From Paraburkholderia phosphatilytica (GTDB lineage Bacteria > Pseudomonadota > Gammaproteobacteria > Burkholderiales > Burkholderiaceae): a stretch of 46,116 bases of DNA. The DNA lies in assembly GCF_003443895.1 (NCBI RefSeq), contig NZ_QQOA01000050.1, positions 1 to 46,116 of the forward strand, in the 5' to 3' direction. Under the pieces are notes generated by a model. That model ran no database searches and had not been told where the DNA came from. It saw nothing but the letters and a program-made list of their open reading frames with translations. Below are positions 43,077 through 46,116 of the stretch, piece by piece; position 1 is the first letter of the stretch, and each line of letters starts with the position of its first letter. Made by a program: the position numbers and the translations under genes.

Positions 43077-43607
43077 TCAAGCGGGATCCTGCCCGGCGCG
43101 CGGCCACGCGTTTTTCGCCCAGTTGGCCATATAGAAGCAGATCAGCAACGCGATGCCTGCGCCGATAAGACTCACGCGGGCGTGCAACACGAGCGCGATG
43201 CTCGTGCAAAACAGCGCAACGCATGCCGCGCCCAGGAACAGCGCGGGCGCGCGGGTCTGTACCCGGATGACGGCTTCCCCTTCGGCGGTCGCGCCTGGTC
43301 CGGTTAGCGTGAACGACGGGCGAATGCCGTCTGGCGACCGCTGGTGAAGCGTGACTGTGCCGCTCTCGGTATCGGTGCGCTCCGAGCGCAGTACCGAGCG
43401 TGACGACATCGCACCGATCGCGATTGACACCGCCATCGAAAACGACGCCCAGCCGAACGCGAGAAACGCGACAGGCACGGTCTCCGGCATCGGGTCAATC
43501 GCTAGCTGACGAGCAGCAGCCGCCATCATCACCAGGCCGATAGCCGCGAATATGCCGCCGACTACCCACACCGCGCTTGATTTTCCAGGACTCTTGCTAT
43601 TAGACAT
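43077..43607 (-). CDS. Hypothetical inner-membrane protein
   Basis: 176 residues from ATG 43607 (MSNSKSPGKSS). Four membrane segments: VWVVGGIFAAIGLVMMAAAA, a second near PVAFLAFGWASFSMAVSIAI, then two closely spaced ones (ALFLGAACVALFCTSIALVL and LIGAGIALLICFYM). Between the second and third lies a loop of about 60 residues with polar and Thr-rich sequence. No family recognised. It lies 34 bases after the gene at 43642-44769 and 35 bases before the cysteine-rich protein gene, suggesting one transcript. Confidence 0.7.
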   Translation of the reverse strand: MSNSKSPGKSSAVWVVGGIFAAIGLVMMAAAARQLAIDPMPETVPVAFLAFGWASFSMAVSIAIGAMSSRSVLRSERTDTESGTVTLHQRSPDGIRPSFTLTGPGATAEGEAVIRVQTRAPALFLGAACVALFCTSIALVLHARVSLIGAGIALLICFYMANWAKNAWPRAGQDPA

Positions 43608-43641
43608 ATTTGATCTGGATAACGAAAGATGTAGAACCTAT

Positions 43642-44769
43642 TCACTGCAACAGAACGCTATCCGTCGGGTGCGAAACACCCGATGTGCCGGACGCGTCGG
43701 GCACGAAATGCATGACGATCTTGACGGCGTGCGAGCATCCAGTCATCAACCACTCTTCTCGCCATGGCCGCTGCATCCGTCCATTTACCGTGCGTATCGG
43801 GTCGCCCTCATAGGTGTCGAAATGCGTGTCGACCACGCCCAGATTCCCGCACGACGGCACGCGCGCGGCGGCGCTGGTCTGCGCGATCGGCAGCAGGTCG
43901 CGCTGCACCTGCGGATCGGCGATGGACGATCCCGGATAGCTCTGGAACACATGCGGCGGCTGGTTCGGCGCGCTGACCGTCCACAGGTTCAGCACAGGAT
44001 GCGCGTCGCCACATCCCTGCCCTGTCCATGACTCTCGGAACGTACCGCCGGCAATCCCACTGCTCGTATCGAATACCGGGCCTCTGAGGATCAGCAGATT
44101 CGACGAGCGCCACTTCATCGAAGGACAGTAACCCGGCAGGCTTTGCTCCACGCGCACGAACTGCTCGCGCGCCATTGAAGCGAGTAAAGGCTGACGCAAG
44201 TAGGCCTGCACTTTTTCGAAGGTTCCCGGCGGCACGCCGTTCACGCTCTCGACATGCTCGATACCCTCCGGCGTCTGAGCCTGCGCGGTTGCAACCGGCT
44301 CGGCTGCTGGCGGGCTCGACGCGTTCGCTTGCGCAACCTGCTGCGGCGCGGCATCGCTGGACGGCCTCGACGTCGCCACGCCTGCCTGCTCGAAATCGAC
44401 CGACAGCACCCGCCACACACGATCGTCTCCTTTGACGAGGTTGACGGTGGCGGGCCGTGGGCTGCCGTCATCGAGCGTGATCGAACCCACGAGGCGCGCC
44501 TGGTTGCCCTCGACATGCCGGTTCGTCCACGATGCCGACTTGAAGCGGGACAGTCCGTTCGCCGCTGCAAACGTCTCGAAGCCGTCGGGCGTGACCGAAC
44601 TGCGGAATGCCGGCGACGCGCTGTCATACGCTGCTTTGGCACCGTCTTTGGCGACCGTCTGAAAGAAGCCTGTGGCCGCATCGCTGATGCCGCCCGTCAG
44701 CCAGAACACGCCGGCAAACGCGACGACGAATATCACGACGATGGCGCCGATGATCTTGAGTGCTTTCAT
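43642..44769 (-). CDS. Membrane-anchored hypothetical protein
   Basis: 375 residues from ATG 44769 (MKALKIIGAIVV). A single N-terminal membrane helix (about 5-25) anchors a periplasmic protein. Residues 30-125 look like a small alpha+beta domain (ISDAATGFFQTVAKDGAKAA, then VWRVLSVDFE) of the kind found in DUF4864 or NTF2-like lipoproteins; a Ser/Ala/Pro/Gln linker follows; the C-terminal half has cysteines in LPGYCPSMKW, GQGCGDAHP, PSCGNLG and TGCSHAV and a WREEWLMTGC motif. First gene of the minus-strand trio. I cannot give it a function. Confidence 0.7.
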   Translation of the reverse strand: MKALKIIGAIVVIFVVAFAGVFWLTGGISDAATGFFQTVAKDGAKAAYDSASPAFRSSVTPDGFETFAAANGLSRFKSASWTNRHVEGNQARLVGSITLDDGSPRPATVNLVKGDDRVWRVLSVDFEQAGVATSRPSSDAAPQQVAQANASSPPAAEPVATAQAQTPEGIEHVESVNGVPPGTFEKVQAYLRQPLLASMAREQFVRVEQSLPGYCPSMKWRSSNLLILRGPVFDTSSGIAGGTFRESWTGQGCGDAHPVLNLWTVSAPNQPPHVFQSYPGSSIADPQVQRDLLPIAQTSAAARVPSCGNLGVVDTHFDTYEGDPIRTVNGRMQRPWREEWLMTGCSHAVKIVMHFVPDASGTSGVSHPTDSVLLQ

Positions 44770-44991
44770 ATTTGTTGCGCATACGGTAGTCGAACATGTA
44801 CGCTCGAACGGTCTTGCGCATAGGGCGGCAATCGACCGTACGGGCCGTTTATGGTGCGTTCGTCGCAGGAACCTGCATAGCCAGCCGTTCCGTAGTCGCT
44901 GCACGCTTAAGCGATGAAATTCGCGCCGATCTACCGGATCGGATGTCACGACCCTGATCGATTCCATGAATCGTCATTGCGGGAGCCTCGG

Positions 44992-46038
44992 ATGACAATG
45001 CCAGCAAGCGCCAGCACAGATAGCCTGGTCCATCATGTGAACCGTAGCCCACGGCACGAAACGGCATGGATCGAATGCGGTCCGGCGGATGGTCCGCTGA
45101 TGATCTTCGTGCACGGATGGCCCGAGCTTGGCATTCTGTGGCGCCGCCAGATGCAGTACTTTTCGCATGCGGGCTGGCGATGCATCGCGCCCGATATGCG
45201 CGGCTATGGCCGCTCGTCCATCCCCACTTCCACTACCGCCTACACGCTGTGCGAAATCGTGGCCGACATGATCGAGCTGCATGACGCGCTTGGCGCGGAT
45301 GCTGCTGTCTGGGTCGGTCACGATTGGGGCAGTCCTGTCGTGTCGAGCCTGGCCGCGCATCATGCAAACCGTTGCCTTGCCATTGTGAACATCTCGGTCC
45401 CGTATCTGCCGGATGGCTTCGCGTTGTCGAGTATAGTGCCGCTCGTCGACCGGGCGCTCTACCCGCTCGATGCATTCCCGCTCGGGCAATGGGATTACTA
45501 CGCGTTCTACAACGAGCAGTTCGATCAGGCCACAAAAGATTTCGAAGCCGACATTCGCGCAACGTTCGCCGCGATTTTCAGGCGCGGTTCGCCGAACGCA
45601 GTCGGTCAACCGTCACCGACAGCAAGCGTGCGCGCCAAAGGCGGACGTTTCGGTGCGGCGCATCGTGCGCCAGACATTCCGCGCGACGAATCGATGATGA
45701 GCGAGCACGACTTCGACACCTTTGTGCGCAGTTTCACGTCGAGCGGATTTCGCGGAACGATCGCGTGGTATCTGAATGACGAAGCGAATATCGCATTTGC
45801 ACGCTCGGCGCCGAATGCGGGCCGCTTGACGCTTCCCGTGCTCTTTCTCAATGGACTTTGGGATCCGATCTGCGACATCACGCGTAGCGCGTCAGGCGAT
45901 CCCATGCGAAAAACATGCGCCGATCTCACCGTCGTTTCGATTGAAGGTGGTCACTGGCTGCCGCTTGAATGTCCGGACCGCGTGAACGATGCGATTGCGA
46001 AATGGCTTGATGAAAAGCAGCTATTGAGACTTACGTAA
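44992..46038 (+). CDS. Epoxide hydrolase-like alpha/beta hydrolase
   Basis: 348 residues from ATG 44992 with GGGAG six bases upstream. Motifs: oxyanion HGWPE at 41-45, GYGRSSIPTS, nucleophile elbow VGHDWGSPV with Asp111 in place of Ser, so the enzyme uses an aspartate as in epoxide hydrolases and haloalkane dehalogenases; YYAFYNEQF in the lid with possible epoxide-activating Tyr; a probable acid Asp in NGLWDPI; and the catalytic His in EGGHWLPLE. The HGWPE and lid tyrosines favour epoxide hydrolase over dehalogenase. It opens epoxides to diols in detoxification. Divergent from the membrane-anchored protein gene. Confidence 0.88.
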   Translation: MTMPASASTDSLVHHVNRSPRHETAWIECGPADGPLMIFVHGWPELGILWRRQMQYFSHAGWRCIAPDMRGYGRSSIPTSTTAYTLCEIVADMIELHDALGADAAVWVGHDWGSPVVSSLAAHHANRCLAIVNISVPYLPDGFALSSIVPLVDRALYPLDAFPLGQWDYYAFYNEQFDQATKDFEADIRATFAAIFRRGSPNAVGQPSPTASVRAKGGRFGAAHRAPDIPRDESMMSEHDFDTFVRSFTSSGFRGTIAWYLNDEANIAFARSAPNAGRLTLPVLFLNGLWDPICDITRSASGDPMRKTCADLTVVSIEGGHWLPLECPDRVNDAIAKWLDEKQLLRLT

Positions 46039-46041
46039 GTC

Positions 46042-46116
46042 ATGACATCACCACAGCTCGGCTTGTTTCCAACATGCGACGATGATCGATTTGCGCTTCT
46101 GGCCGCTCTTGAGCTT
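46042..46116 (+). CDS. Start of an open frame cut by the window end
   Basis: Twenty-five codons from ATG 46042 (MTSPQLGLFPTCDDDRFALL) remain open to the last base. It begins four bases after the epoxide hydrolase stop, so it could be the next gene of that operon. Too short to recognise. Confidence 0.35.
   Translation, partial: MTSPQLGLFPTCDDDRFALLAALEL

Overview
The window is GC-rich chromosomal DNA from a beta-proteobacterium of the Burkholderiaceae, most likely Paraburkholderia or Burkholderia. The pointers are a hopanoid HpnI/HpnL pair, a DUF4148 protein, a persulfide dioxygenase-rhodanese fusion of the type known from Burkholderia phytofirmans, a phosphoketolase-acetate kinase pair, and a GC-rich third-position codon style throughout. 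No tRNA, rRNA, CRISPR array or replication origin was seen.

Layout. 1-2.9 kb is a small accessory patch: a deletion derivative of an IS630-type insertion sequence with both ends intact, a two-gene operon with a nucleotidyltransferase-fold protein (toxin-antitoxin-like), a small zinc-ribbon protein, and an N-terminal stump of a Fic protein. 2.9-7.0 kb is a DNA-repair operon: a LexA box just ahead of a FAN1-like VRR-NUC nuclease, translationally coupled to an XPD/DinG-type iron-sulfur helicase with its own N-terminal nuclease-like motif. 7.1-9.2 kb holds an acyltransferase and an alpha/beta hydrolase. 9.3-20.1 kb is carbon storage and osmotic biology: zwf, polyphosphate glucokinase and a large MscS channel on the minus strand, divergent from a GH133 glycogen debranching-type enzyme and a GH63-type glucosidase. 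20.2-22.4 kb is a two-gene insertion (DUF4062 protein plus AlbA_2/HATPase protein with nine TPEV repeats), the best candidate here for an undescribed conflict or defence module. 22.4-26.9 kb is sugar-acid catabolism (SMP-30 lactonase, UxaA/GarD-family dehydratase, L-galactonate dehydrogenase-like enzyme) with a divergent GntR/FadR regulator and two recognisable operators. 26.9-30.5 kb is phosphoketolase plus acetate kinase. 30.8-34.2 kb has small hypotheticals, a cupin and the Kup potassium transporter. 34.5-36.3 kb pairs a 1-Cys peroxiredoxin with a persulfide dioxygenase-rhodanese fusion. 36.6-39.7 kb is hopanoid/lipid work (HpnI, HpnL, PAP2 phosphatase). 39.7-44.8 kb is a run of small envelope and secreted proteins, including a protein with two runs of ten histidines and two sequences matching the PmrA/QseB box. 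44.9 kb to the end holds an epoxide-hydrolase-like enzyme and the first 25 codons of an open frame.

How it fits together. The glucose genes form a logical route: glycogen-like polymer debranching to glucose, polyphosphate-driven phosphorylation to glucose 6-phosphate, oxidation by Zwf, and further along the window phosphoketolase and acetate kinase, which turn pentose phosphate into acetyl phosphate and ATP. Functions are assigned from motifs and family resemblance read by eye; no database search was run.
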